From Lasiodiplodia sp. COLG20 (lineage: Eukaryota; Ascomycota; Dothideomycetes; Botryosphaeriales; Botryosphaeriaceae), in contig VNWV01000007.1 of assembly GCA_009801085.1 (NCBI GenBank), positions 434,001 to 498,000 on the forward strand: a stretch of 64,000 nt of DNA. The letters are read 5' to 3'. Numbering within the stretch: the stretch's first letter is position 1; every line of letters begins with the position of its first letter. A program made the position numbers and the translations under genes. This document shows, one piece after another, positions 53,530 to 64,000 of this stretch. The notes under the pieces were generated by a model. That model was not told the DNA's origin. It searched no databases and saw only the letters and a program-made list of their open reading frames with translations.

Positions 53530-54351
53530 ATGACGGAGCAGCACCACACTCGCATCAGCGTGCTGATCTCGGGCAGTGGCTCCAACCTCCAGGCCCTTAT
53601 TGACGCAACCAAGGATGGCCGCCTCCCCAACTGTACCATCGTCCGCGTAATCTCGGACAAGAAGGCAGCTTACGGTCTGGAGCGTGCTAAGCAGGCCGGC
53701 ATCCCGACCCACTACCACGGCTTCCCTCCGTACAAGGAGAAGTTCCCCCAGCTGTCGCGCCAGGAGCAGCGCCAGGAATTCGACAAGGACCTGTCGAAGC
53801 TGATCCTGGGCGACAACCCGGATATTGTAGTCTGCGCTGGTGAGGCTCTGCCCTCTGATCCCGCTCTTTGACGCTAGGTGGAAAGAGGTTGCCGTGATTA
53901 ATTATATCTTGTGATTTGTAGGCTACATGCTCATCCTGACCGAACCCCTCCTCCAGGCTCTCGTGGATGCGAAGGTGCCTATCATAAACTTGCACCCCGC
54001 GCTGCCCGGTGAATACAACGGCGTGAGTCACCACCCTCGTATTTGAGAGCATTAAAGGACACCGCCGTCACCGAACTTTCAACTGACCTCTCTGATCAGA
54101 CTCATGCCATTGACCGTGCTCATGCCGACTGGAAAGCCGGCAAGATCACCCGCACGGGAGTCATGATCCATTATGTTATTTTGGAGGTGGACATGGGCAC
54201 GCCGATTTTAACCAAGGAGATTCCGTTTGTGAAAGGCGAGGACGACAAGCTCGAGGCTTTTGAAGAGAAGCTCCACAAGGTCGAGTGGGGCGCCATCGTG
54301 GAGGGAACCAGGACGGCCATTGAGAGGTTGTGGACTGAAAAGTCTAAATGA
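53530..54351 (+). CDS. ADE8: Phosphoribosylglycinamide formyltransferase (GAR transformylase)
   Basis: Third step of purine synthesis: transfers formyl from 10-formyl-THF to GAR. Exons 53530-53839, 53922-54022 and 54100-54351 give 220 aa. The start MTEQHHTRISVLISGSGSNL has the phosphate-binding GSGSNLQALI. The catalytic Asn and His are in INLHPALPGEYNG, and the catalytic Asp is in VILEVDMGTPI. It is a stand-alone enzyme, as in yeast Ade8, not the animal trifunctional form. The frame is open upstream to 53341, but the residues there show no conservation, so the ATG at 53530 is chosen. Confidence 0.96.
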
Positions 54352-54709
54352 GCATATGAATACGTGCGATGGACCACCGGCGTCCTTTCAACAATTATCG
54401 CGAGGCCATTGGAATAAGGCAGGATTTCAACATGGCGGAGCACAAAAAGGAAACTTACGAGAGACGTGTGCGATTTTCCATACAAGCTTATAGCAAAAGC
54501 ACGAAAAGGGGGGAAACGAGGAAATTCCGTCTCTACAGCGAAGGCGTTTCAGCTTTCCAAAAATAAAAAAGCATCCCGACCACAGTTCGGCTCGCCACAG
54601 GGACGAGGATATCAGTGCAATACAATACTTTGGATTTGTGTCTAGTAACCGGATTAACCCCTGAATAAACGAAAAGCCTTCCTATTGGGTATCACTGAGC
54701 AGCCGTTCC
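54352..54709. other. Convergent intergenic region
   Basis: 358 bp of 3' flanking sequence between the GAR transformylase and the F-box-like gene. Nothing recognised. Confidence 0.45.
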
Positions 54710-55180
54710 TCAAATTGACCATGACCTGTCCCGCCTGTTCAACGACGCTGTCCAAGACAGACATTCGTCTCTGGTCAGCTCCCTGACCATCTCCACCTGT
54801 AGCCAAGCCTTGGTGAGCTGCTTATTGGTGTCAGGAGTAATATCCGGAAGCAGCCTTGGGACGAGGTGGTAGTGGCCAAAGACGAATCTCATCAAGTCTT
54901 CGGGGCCAAGTCCTGAAAGCACCTGTAACGTAAGCTCCGTAGGAAGCGGCCACGCCCCGAAAATAGCGAGTGGACCGCGTTGTGGCGACGGAAGCTCAAG
55001 TCCCCTGCAAAGTGGTGCATAGACACGCCAGGTCATAGGCGGGACAATCATCTTGTCTTGGAGTGCAGGGTATGCAGCGAAGGCAAAGTTGATGATGCTA
55101 GCAGGCTCCAGATACTTGATAATTAGCAATATAAGCTCCGTGGGGAGTGCGACGAGTGATGGATCAACAACGCGTGCCAT
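54710..55180 (-). CDS. Small protein with two F-box-like segments
   Basis: 156 aa from the ATG at 55180 (a GTG 18 nt upstream only extends the frame). Two similar blocks are seen about 70 residues apart: LPTELILLIIKYLEPASIINFAFA and LPTELTLQVLSGLGPEDLMRFVFG (each given here only as a motif: LPTEL, then L-x-L/I-L, then a hydrophobic F-A/V-F end). F-boxes bind SKP1 in SCF ubiquitin ligases. Here no substrate-binding domain follows, and the second half ends in a helix with Trp residues (TKAWLQVEMVRELTRDE). It may be a degenerate or species-limited F-box protein. Confidence 0.6.
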   Translation of the reverse strand: MARVVDPSLVALPTELILLIIKYLEPASIINFAFAAYPALQDKMIVPPMTWRVYAPLCRGLELPSPQRGPLAIFGAWPLPTELTLQVLSGLGPEDLMRFVFGHYHLVPRLLPDITPDTNKQLTKAWLQVEMVRELTRDECLSWTASLNRRDRSWSI

Positions 55181-55387
55181 GATGGCGCCGTGGTGCACGA
55201 GCGGTAGCAGAATCTGCGATCGAAATACGCGTCAGGGAAACCGTCAGTCATAGACTAGAAATGTGCTGCCAGAGAGCTCTCTCAAGCTCCGTTTGGCCAG
55301 CACTACGAAAGTTGTTTCTTCGCTGACAGCCCCAAATTGTTGGCGCTGTCAATCCAACGAACAAGTGCGCCAGCTCCAGTACTCGAC

Positions 55388-56202
55388 TCAATCCGTGTGG
55401 GGCTTTACTGGCTCGATGGCAGATGCCCAGTTGACGATGACGGAGGAGAGGAACCAGGCCCCAACAGCAAGCACGATGATGTATAAGCCTGTCGGTATGA
55501 GGGACCTCGGCACGGCGTTAAGGATAAAAGGATCAAGTACTAAACATGCATGTCAGCAGATGTCTAATCCTCATGCAGGGCATGACCTTACTAATATCCA
55601 CCTTCACATCCGGCGGGTTGCTCATTCGCGTTTTGTTCAGGCTGTAAAAGTCGGCGGCAGCCTGGATGCGGAGGAAAAGAAGCGAGGCAGATGTTTCGGC
55701 TGGCTCGGTGGCCTTCCTAGCGTCGACAATGGGTTTAGAATCGGGAATGCTTTCCGAGAAGCTCGCGAGAGCGGTTATGAGCTCCGGTGTTTCGAAGACG
55801 TGGCTTATGGAGTGGGCTTCCAGCCAGAAAGAAGTTGGTTGCTGTGTCACTGTGAGCAGAGTGAAACAAGCAGGTAGGCTGCACCGCACATACCGTTGCC
55901 GCCCAGCACACGCGTACTTCGTATCTTTGGCCCGGGGTGAGCTCGCTGAGCAGATACCAGGAGTCGAGACCACGTGGCGAGGCGTCGGACGAGAAGGCAA
56001 CGGGAATGTTGGTGCGCAAGACGTGGGCGGAAGGCGAAAGGCTGGTCAGGCGGAGGTCTTGGAGGCCAGGGCGAACATTTGGAACGGCTATGGCGGAAGG
56101 CGCAACAAAGACGGTCTTCTCGACGTTGGCGAGAGCAGCCGGAAGCAGAATGACGAGGGTCGTCAATAAGGCGAGGAGAGGGCGGGCGATGGCGGGGAGC
56201 AT
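55388..56202 (-). CDS. Predicted secretory-pathway single-pass membrane protein
   Basis: No named family assigned. Exons 56202-55894, 55841-55592 and 55539-55388 give 236 aa. A signal peptide (MLPAIARPLLALLTTLVILL...ALA) leads to a beta-rich lumenal part with WYLLSELTPGQRYEVRVCWA, which looks like a fibronectin-III/immunoglobulin-type strand pattern. After it come SASLLFLRIQAAADFYSLN and, near the C terminus, one membrane helix (PTGLYIIVLAVGAWFLSSVIV) with a short cytosolic tail. The orderly introns and conserved-looking blocks argue for a real, probably ER-resident protein. The start is the first ATG after which the signal peptide follows. Confidence 0.7.
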
Positions 56203-57131
56203 CTTCACAGCTTGCGCAGACAGGCTCGACCGCAGCAGTTGCAAGCAGCGGGCATGGCGAGCTGGTGATGTCGTTGGCGGGCGGGCGCTGTCGGAGTGAC
56301 GATCTGCGCGGTTGAAGGTCGGATAATTAGCTCACTATACAGAGGGGTACTGCAGGTAAGAGAGCTCTTGAACGAAGAGTCGCTGGGCCTCGGAAATTTG
56401 CTTTGCGAGACAGTCAGCTTATGTGGGCGGTGAATGGGCGGGAATGTATAATTATTGATTCTGCATTTGTGTCCGGACAGATGCTTCAACTCCCCAGAAC
56501 GCGAGCAAGCACATCCACGCTAGCTCTCGGCTGCAACACCTACCATTCTGCAACGCCCGCCTAAACGGGCAACCGCGAGTGGCCATCAGAAAGCGCACGT
56601 TGAGCACCAAGTCGCACGAGATTCCACATGTATTCCATCTCGTATGCTGCCTGCTCGGCGAGCTGCGCCAGCACCAGTCTCCCTTTGCGGTTGCGGAGAG
56701 CCATCTAAATCTACTCCAAACTCAAAACAATCTTGGCCACGACCGCTACAGAGCCCAGTGAACAGCAGGGGGCAGGTGACAGGTGGGTATGCTAGTGGGA
56801 TGTGATGGGGAATCATAACAAAGTCGTCAATCAGAAAGGATCGTAAAGGGTCGGAGGCGACTGCGGATAAAGGAATGGGAGATAATCCCACAAGGGAAAG
56901 GGAAAGGGTAAGATCGTGCGTGCCTCCTCGCCAAGGGGCCGACAACCAAAACCGAAGATGAAACACAAATTGCCCCTCAAATCCGAATACTCGAGAACGC
57001 CTCTGCCAGGAAGAATTGCCCAAGAAAAATAAGCGCCGTCATCCCACGCCTCCCATCCGGATACCCTCTTTTACCTTTTCCCGCAACCCGTAAGACCCAC
57101 AATCCTATAATACACCGACTCGATGGTCTGG
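56203..57131. other. Intergenic region with MITE copy 4
   Basis: 929 bp. MITE copy 4 spans 56338-56550; 56551-57131 is the 3' flank of the seven-helix gene, with no gene supported. Confidence 0.6.
56338..56550 (+). mobile_element. MITE copy 4, about 213 bp, right end degraded
   Basis: The left end TACAGAGGGGTACTGCAGG at 56338 is almost identical to copy 3. The right end CTCGGCTGCAACACCTACCATTCTG is recognisable but mutated (CCCCTCTG has become TACCATTCTG). The internal part retains AATGTATAATTATTGATTCTGCAT (here split as AATGTATAATT + ATTGATTCTGCAT), GTCCGGAC at 56471-56478 and GCTTCAACTCCCC. It sits 136 bp upstream of the start codon of the membrane-protein gene and so may lie in its promoter. 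Confidence 0.8.
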
Positions 57132-59592
57132 TCATATCCACTTTTGCGCCGGCGCTTCTGGCATGCCGTTGCGCGCTGGCGAATTGTTTCTCTTGATTGT
57201 ACCGCTCCGTAGATCCACCCATCTGGGCGAAGCTGTGCGCTCCGGCGAGCTGGTGGCGTTCACGCGTGGTGGACTGCCTGCGCCCACAGGCGTTTCCGTG
57301 TTTCTGCTCTGCTCGCTCTCTGTGATCGATTCACGCGGCGTGGGCGGAAGAACCTTGTTGCGCGCGCTCTCCAGATAGCGCTGGCTATTCTGTGGGTTCA
57401 GGATGGTGAAAGACTCAAATGAGGGCGCGCTGTACTCAGAGCTGCCGTCGATTGACTCATCGTCCTCCTGAAAGCGTGTGGATGCTGGTGAATACGGAGC
57501 GGCAAGCATAGCAGGCAGGGCCTCTTTCTTGGCCTCTCTCTCCTCCGTCTGCGCTATCGAGACCGGCGAAGGTGCCGAGGGTGGGGGCGCAGATGGTGGA
57601 GGACCTGAGGGACCCAATGTACCGGCCGACGGTTGTCGCTTGTGGCCAAGCGGCTTAGAGGAGAAAAGCGGAGCGGGTGCAGCCGCCACGATGCTCTCTC
57701 CGGCTGAGCCAGTCGACTCCCTCAGCGGTGACGGGGGAGCCAATTGGCGGCTGATACTGTTGCTGCCGCTGCCTCCCATCAGCGCGGCGGGCGCAACCGA
57801 CAGTCGCAGACCAATCTGAACGGTTGCACTGCTGTCCAGGCTGCTGTCCCTGCGATGCGACCGGGGTCGGGCGAACGGGGGCATTGGGGGAAGGAGGCCC
57901 CTGTATGCTTCCGACACGTCGGTGACGGATGGCGCAAGCGAGGCTTGGGTACCCCGCTTCCCAGTGTCGAATGAAGGCTTGCGGCTGTCGCGAGCGTTCG
58001 ATGGCTGGAAGGGGTTGTAGATGGTGGCGGGGAGACGCGGGGCGTCATCTATAGAGGCTCGATTGGGAAAGAGCGAATAGGTAGGGGTCCGCTTATCTCC
58101 AGACGGCTTGCGAGAGTGCCTGCTGCCAATGGTTGTTCTCTTGAGAGGTTCAAGAGGGAGTGGCCAGGCGGACAGTTTCGATCCGTTCGACTGTCTCAAG
58201 TCGCGGTTGACGAGAATGGTGGGGAGCTGAGGTGTGTAGGTAGCCTCGGGGTCGGACGGCCGCCTGAACATCTCCGGGGAGTTGAGGCTGTAGTCGTAGC
58301 TACCCTTCTCCGGTTTGTTGTAATAGTATTCTTGCATCGCATAAGCGCGGTCCTTGACGCCCAAAGGCTTGCTGATGTTCATCTCCAGGTCACTGGGACC
58401 GAAAAGACGGAGCCGGATGGCCTTTTTGTTTTGCTTCCATGGAACGCCGACGGGCTTTATGATCATGCGGTTTACGTTCACTCGAAGGAAAAGGTGAAGG
58501 AATGCGACAAAGATGCCAGAAGAAAAGAGAGCAATCTCCGCAACGCGAGAGCTTGTAAACTTTTCGTCAAAGTTCATCATATAGGCTTGAATGAAAAACG
58601 GGACAATGAGAGCCTGCAGAGTGGCCGTGTTAGTTTCGGGTCGCCAGAAGAAAGCTGCTTACTTACATGTTCAACGAGAGCGAAAGTCAAGTACCAGACC
58701 ATCCTGGATGCTGAAACCCTCTCGTCGGCGTCAAAATTGGGGTCATAGCGGAGCTTGAGGGTTAGCAGTGAGCCCAATGCAATGTAAGCAGAGAGCAGGA
58801 CAGAAAGCAGCGGTACGAGGACCCGACGGTATTGGAAGGGAATCCAGATGAGCTCTCCAAAGCACAGATTTTTGCCGGGCCAGACAATCGTAGGGATCCA
58901 TGAGACAAGCAGGCACCCAAGGATGGCAAGCGTGCAGCCCGTGACGTTCCATTTCCCTCGCGGTACTGATCCTTTAAACGCACGTATGGTGGTTTCGATG
59001 CCGAAGACAAGGTTTACATAGCCGACGAGAAGGATAGCTGGACACGCACGTTAGCGGATGATTTTCGAGGAAGTCAAGCTCAGGGGGGCCTACTCGGCAG
59101 GATAAACTGAACAACGGCTCGGCAATTGTGTTCAAAAAATCGATCAAGGTTTCCCGACTGAACGGCAATTATGATGATCATCTGGACGGTCAAGCCAGTT
59201 GCGAGAGCCAGCGGAAAGACTTCAGCGGTGTGTATTGACCTTAGCCATTCGAGTTTCCTACAACAGTCAACGGTTGATTTTCCGTGTGCAAGCTGCGGTC
59301 CTCACCTTGGTCTCAAAACCACCTTCAGCTTAGCTGCCCTCCAGCTGTCGTACAGGATGCGTGCTACCATGACTGTGGCGAAAATCAAGCTGAAAACGCC
59401 GAGGACAATGTGCATGCTACGCAGGGTTTTCTGTTGGCTCAGCACCAGTTCTGTGATTTCTCTCCGCGTCTCGTTGAACTGGGCGGCGGAGATCTGGAGG
59501 TTCATGGACATGTTAGTGTTGGCGCCCTGGGCGCTGGCCATGTTGGTGTCGGCGCTTTGTGCGCCCAGGAAGCTCCGTTTTACTCCATCCAT
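57132..59592 (-). CDS. Seven-helix membrane protein with long Ser/Pro-rich tail (GPCR-like architecture)
   Basis: Family not recognised by name. Exons 59592-59306, 59257-59094, 59037-58667 and 58613-57132 give 767 aa. An N-terminal segment of about 60 residues with N-x-S/T sites precedes seven hydrophobic helices: MHIVLGVFSLIFATVMVARI, VFPLALATGLTVQMIIIIAV, VVQFILPTILLVGYVNLVFG, CTLAILGCLLVSWIPTIV, VPLLSVLLSAYIALGSLLTL, MVWYLTFALVEHALIVPFF and IALFSSGIFVAFLHLFL. The last 490 residues are Ser/Pro/Arg-rich, with many possible phosphorylation sites and PPSAPPPSAPSP repeats. The count and tail fit a fungal G-protein-coupled-receptor layout, but no CFEM domain or known class motif is seen. The 5' end is uncertain; further exons upstream are possible. 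Confidence 0.75.
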
Positions 59593-62500
59593 CTGCAGGT
59601 GCGCAGAATAGACTCGAGGAGATTTGTCAAAGCGCTGAGGACCTGCAGCAGTGGATAGTGAGAAACGAACGCATTAAACAAGAAGTAGAAAGTAAAAGAG
59701 TGGCAGAGAAGGCGTAGCCTGCTTGACCTTCATCCAGCTGCCAACTCGCCTGAACCAGCCAGAAAAGAAACAGAAGCCAGGAAGACGAAAGAGAGACTGA
59801 CACTTGCCACCCGCAGAAGGGCGGCATGAGGCATATGAGGTACAGAGACAGCTATGAGACCAAATTGGCCGCAGGTGGAGGGTTTCGCGTCAGCGGCATC
59901 GGCCCCCTTCCCGCGGCGGAAGAGATGGTGGCCCGGGCAGTGGCTGGACCAGGAAAGCCGGACGGCGCTGCTTGCAGCTGCTGCAGGGTCTGAGAGGGCC
60001 ACTTAGGGTCGGCCTGATGCATGCTTAAACCTGTGTGAGCGCATGATGGGCGGCTAGCCATGTCTCCGATGGCAGCTTATCTGGCCGCCACCTTTCTCGA
60101 AGAGGCAAAATCACGGACCCGTCGATCCGTTAGAGATGCTTCCCCATTTGGACCCAGACAATCCTTGAGCCTTGGTGTTGGTATCAATGGAGGACTGCAC
60201 GAATCCATCCTGCAAAAGTCGATGATTGCGGCTACCATGAAGGCGGCCACGCACCAAAAGAACGGGCAAGAGACAAGCTGCTTCTCTCGCTGCACAGGTC
60301 TGCTCAGGGAGACTGCGGGGTGGCATCAGACGTAGAATGGTTTGCGGGTCTGTCGCTTCTGGGGCTGAAACGGGAGCGAGCCAAAAAGGCGATGGTATGG
60401 AACTCGATGAGCTCTCAAACCTGCTATAACGACGGAGCTATAGCGCGACCGGCCGGAGAAAGAGCTGGAAAGGCGTGCAGGGCTGGGAGCCGGTCACGTT
60501 GATTGGTGCAACGCTGAGACAGCTGTTGTGGGAGATGGCGACACTTGGCGCCCCGACGAGCCTGAACCGCAGATCATAGCACATCGCAGCGGCGCAAGAG
60601 CCTAACGAGACGCCAATCTAGATCCCATGAGCAGCGGCCAAAACGACAAAGGCAAGGGCGAGTCCAATGGGCGGGAGCAACGAGGGCGATACGCCGTCAG
60701 CGTGGCCATGTGGCCATCTTGATGGGGCCTGCTGGCGATGATGGCTTCCCAGGGCGCTCAGGCAAGACGCAAGACCCGCCGGCGACGAGTGGCCACCTGG
60801 GCGGGCGTAGCGGGTTGCCGAGTGTGAGTGGTGAGGGAAGCCGTTGGCGGGCAGGAGTGAGTTTCAGAGTGTCGGAGGCCGCAGCCTGCGCCACGCCCGC
60901 CCTCAACACCAGGCCCCACATCATCTCGCCTCGACGAAGCGTCCACACCAGCATCATCGCCACTTCTCTCCCAATCCAGCTTGTTGTTTTCGCTACCACC
61001 TTCGTACTCGCAGCGAGATACGTTCCAGCGAGATCTGCGCCCTCGCATCTCGCCTTGTTTCGCTTAAACAAAACGAGCGCATCGCTTGAAAATTCTTATA
61101 CGCATGTGACTAGCGCTGTATATGCCCTCGCATACGGAATTCGGGTTGTTCTACGTCCATCGCATCCCATGTGTGCGCCGGCAGCCTTCCTCGCGGCCTG
61201 CATGATGTCTCTAAGCAGCCCAGCCTCCTCATCAATCTCCAAAGCTTGGCTCTGATCGGCGATAGCAGTAATTACTCTGTACGATGACGCGTGTCCTCGT
61301 CCTCGCTACAAATTTGATTAAAGCCGGGTGAAGGCTTCAAACTACACAATGAATCATTGACTTGCCATCCCCTCCCATCTTCATCCACGTGGTAGAGAAG
61401 AGTACGGAGGCGCCTTTAACTGTGTCATCTTGGGCACTTTACAGCCATTCCACGTTTTATGCCAGCATCGAACACTTGAGCCGCTTACAGATCGTCCACA
61501 GGAGCATTGTTCCAATTTGACGGGCTGAAGGATCTGTTGGCTCCACATGAGGGAATCGTGACGGCCCATCGCTGGCCGTAGGGATTCTGCTAACGCGCTT
61601 AGAGAGAATCAGGTCCTCAGGCGCAAAAGAAAACCCAAGATTCTTACTACGACTTAACACAGGATTCTTTTCAGCCCCCGGAATTCTATGAGGGGGAAAA
61701 GAGTCACATAGGATCCTGGACCACATCTCTGTTGGCTCTGAACTCATTATTTTCAGCTTGCTGAATCCCTCGTTCTGTCAGTAGTACGGCACCAGCCGTG
61801 TTGAGTCTGACAGAGCCTGGATGCGGGTAAGACGTTTCAGGAACAAGCTACTGGCAACAGGTCGTTGGCCGAGGCATTCGAGGGATGCTACTGTTTGTAG
61901 ACGGGCTGAACAGCGCTTTAGACGCACGAGCTATACCCCGCATGGCGACCATTCAGTGTTCAGCGCTATTCGGCCAATGAGGAGTGGCTAGAGGACGGCG
62001 GTGCTTAGCTTCACAGATTGATGCCTGGGATGGCAGCATCCTATTCAAGACAGCAGGGATACAGATGGCGCGGTCTACCAAGTAAGCTTCCGCAATATCC
62101 CTCGATTGTTGTGCAATGACAACCGGGAGCACAGAGCTTGTTCCACGGTAACGCTGAGAAGCAACGAAGGGAAGTCTATCACAGTTTCATTTTACGGAAA
62201 CGAATCCGCGAGCCGAGACTCTTGTAAGCGTTTGGTATTGACGGTAGTAACTAAAGGAGAGGGTCAGCTCGTTTCAAAGACCGGGCCAGATGAAAACCCA
62301 TTTCAATTTGATCAGCTTGCAGCCATGAGAGTTCAGTGCCTACAGGGTGCATACTTGCGAGTCCGCCTTTCCGATGTCGGCGATGGGTTCATGCTGCCGG
62401 AACGGACGTGCATTCGAAGATGCTAGAGACCCCGCACTGCTCCACACTGGGGAAGAAGGAGTGATAGATTCTTATTCTCCTACCGATATACGATGCTCCT

Positions 62501-62667
62501 CGGCTAATGCATGCTGCGGCAGCGGCTTCGGAGGCTGCGGTGTTGGAGCCACTGAGGCTGCGCGGATTGCTAAGCGAAAATCCGGGGAAGCGACAGCGGT
62601 GGCCCGCGCGTCAAGAAAAGTTGCGCGATAACGGCCGACGCGGCTCTGACTGTCCACGGCAGCAACC
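59593..62667. other. Large gene-poor region upstream of LYS4
   Basis: About 3.1 kb between the divergent seven-helix gene and LYS4. Frames at 59730-60002 (minus) and 60710-61255 (plus) are open but overlap antisense frames and show no domain. The first could include an unrecognised 5' exon of the seven-helix gene. 61260-62500 is mixed AT/GC with many short frames. No repeat, tRNA or MITE end found. Confidence 0.45.
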
Positions 62668-64000
62668 ATGGCCTCCACCGTTCGTTCAGCTGCCCGTCTG
62701 GCCGGCCGCGCAAGCCTCGTAAAGCTCTGCTTCCTGCAAATGGCTCTGTTCTGTCGCTGACTGCTGCAAGGTCCGATCAAGCCTCCCTGCAATTCGGACG
62801 CCTGCGCTGCGTGCCGCCACCGCTGCCCGCCCATCCCCGTCGTTCCACCGCCCGCGGTTATACAGCAGTGCCTCTGCTGCCCGCCAACAAGAGAATGTCT
62901 TCCACACCCAGCTCGAGGACACCAATGCCTCGTCCATCCTCTCCTCGCTGCAGAAGCCCCAGGGCGTGCCGCAGACTCTGACCGAGAAGATCGTGCAGAA
63001 GTATGCCGTGGGCCTGCCCGAGGGCAAGTTCGTCAAGTCGGGCGACTATGTCACCATCCAGCCCGCCCACTGCATGACACACGACAACTCATGGCCCGTC
63101 GCTATGAAGTTCATGGGCATTGGCGGCTCCAAGATTGCCAACAACCGCCAGACCGTCATGACTCTCGACCACGACGTCCAGAACAAGAGCGAGGCCAACC
63201 TGAAGAAGTACAGGCAGATCGAGGAGTTCGCCAAGAAGCACGGCGTCGATTTCTACCCGGCCGGCAGGGGCATTGGACACCAGATCATGGTTGAGGAAGG
63301 CTACGCATTCCCCGGCACTCTTGCTGTGGCCTCTGACAGCCACACCAACATGTATGGCGGCATCGGCTGCCTGGGAACCCCTGTCGTGCGCACTGACGCC
63401 GCCTCCATCTGGGCCACCACCAAGACTTGGTGGCAGATTCCTCCCATTGCCAAGGTCACCTTCACTGGTCTTCTTCCCAAGGGTGTCACCGGCAAGGACA
63501 TCATTGTCGCTCTCTGCGGTTTGTTCAACGAGGATGATGTGCTCAACCACGCCATTGAGTTCACCGGCTCTCCGGAGACCCTTGCCAGCCTGCCTATCGA
63601 TGATCGTCTTTCCATCGCGAACATGACGACTGAGTGGGGTGCTCTGAGCGGCCTCTTCCCCATGGATGCTACGCTCAAGGGTTGGCTGCGCTTCAAGGCC
63701 ACCGAGGCTTCCATGTACGAATCCAGCCGTCTCACCCGCTTCAACCACGAACGTCTTGACGACCTCTTCGAGAACGCCCCGGTTGCAGACCCCGGTGCCA
63801 CCTACGCCAAGAAGCTTTACCTTGACCTTTCCACTCTGTCCCCCTACGTCGCTGGCCCCAATTCTGTCAAGGTTGCCACCCCTCTTGCCGAGCTGGCTGC
63901 TCAGGATATCAAGGTCAATAGGGCATATCTCGTCTCGTGCACCAACTCTCGGAGCTCTGACATAGCTGCTGCCGCCCGCGTGTTCAAGGAGGCTGCTGCA
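62668..64000 (+). CDS. LYS4: Homoaconitase LYS4, mitochondrial (3' end outside window)
   Basis: Hydrates cis-homoaconitate to homoisocitrate in the fungal alpha-aminoadipate lysine pathway. Exon 62668-62718, intron 62719-62770 (CGCTGAC branch, GCAAG acceptor), then an exon open to the window end; 427 residues are visible. The first 55 residues are Arg/Ala/Ser-rich without acids, ending [13 protein letters not shown], a clear mitochondrial presequence with an R-x-Y/S-S cleavage-like site. The mature part shows [72 protein letters not shown] and near the end LVSCTNSR, with the first iron-sulfur Cys. These segments favour homoaconitase over aconitase or isopropylmalate isomerase. Confidence 0.95.

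Noticed and set aside
60710..61255. 181-residue plus-strand frame
   Set aside because: Overlaps an equally long antisense frame, is low complexity, and has no family feature or initiation context worth calling.

Overview
This window is filamentous ascomycete (Pezizomycotina) nuclear DNA, most likely a Dothideomycete. The class is an inference from gene content. The higher-level call rests on short introns (about 45-80 nt; GTAAGT-like donors, CTAAC/CTGAC branch points, YAG acceptors), single-copy fungal housekeeping genes, secreted plant-matter enzymes, and no prokaryotic features. I rebuilt 26 protein genes by joining open frames at canonical GT-AG introns. Every complete joined model gives a whole number of codons and ends at a stop.

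Layout. 0-6.3 kb: FIG4 (3' part) and DDB1, convergent. 6.5-11.8 kb: RPC37, 3-hydroxyisobutyrate dehydrogenase and the ESCRT-III-like CHM7, all plus strand. 12.0-21.2 kb: RAD18, a CLC chloride transporter, a DPB3/CHRAC-type histone-fold protein and MLH1. 21.5-33 kb: a secreted GMC oxidoreductase, GYP7 (Rab GAP), an MSO1-like protein, a secreted tannase/feruloyl esterase and a decayed cutinase. 34-42.8 kb: MAK16, alpha-tubulin, MCL1/CTF4 and HUS1. 42.8-45.3 kb: GC-rich, with no supported gene. 45.4-46.05 kb: an unusual locus encoding the peptide GRGGYN three times. 46.8-56.2 kb: mitochondrial MnmE/MSS1, a GPI-anchored orphan, NCE101, ATG8, ADE8-type GAR transformylase, a small double F-box-like protein and an ER-type membrane protein. 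57.1-59.6 kb: a seven-helix membrane protein with a long tail. 62.67 kb to the end: LYS4 homoaconitase (5' part).

Functional themes. Six genes act in DNA replication, repair or checkpoints (DDB1, RAD18, DPB3-like, MLH1, MCL1, HUS1). MCL1 and HUS1 share a roughly 300-bp divergent promoter. FIG4, GYP7, MSO1, CHM7, NCE101, ATG8 and the CLC protein belong to the endomembrane/vacuole/autophagy system. HIBADH, MnmE and LYS4 are mitochondrial.

Non-genic structure. Four copies of one MITE family sit at about 8.0, 24.1, 50.6 and 56.4 kb. They have TA-flanked inverted ends starting CAGAGGGG and a GTCCGGAC-bearing internal palindrome, an architecture like the mimp/Tc1-mariner MITEs of other fungi. The cutinase relic lies in an AT-rich stretch with stop codons of the kind RIP makes. 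A 27-nt G tract lies 4 nt beyond the ATG8 stop codon. I saw no tRNA, rRNA, CRISPR array or intact transposase.
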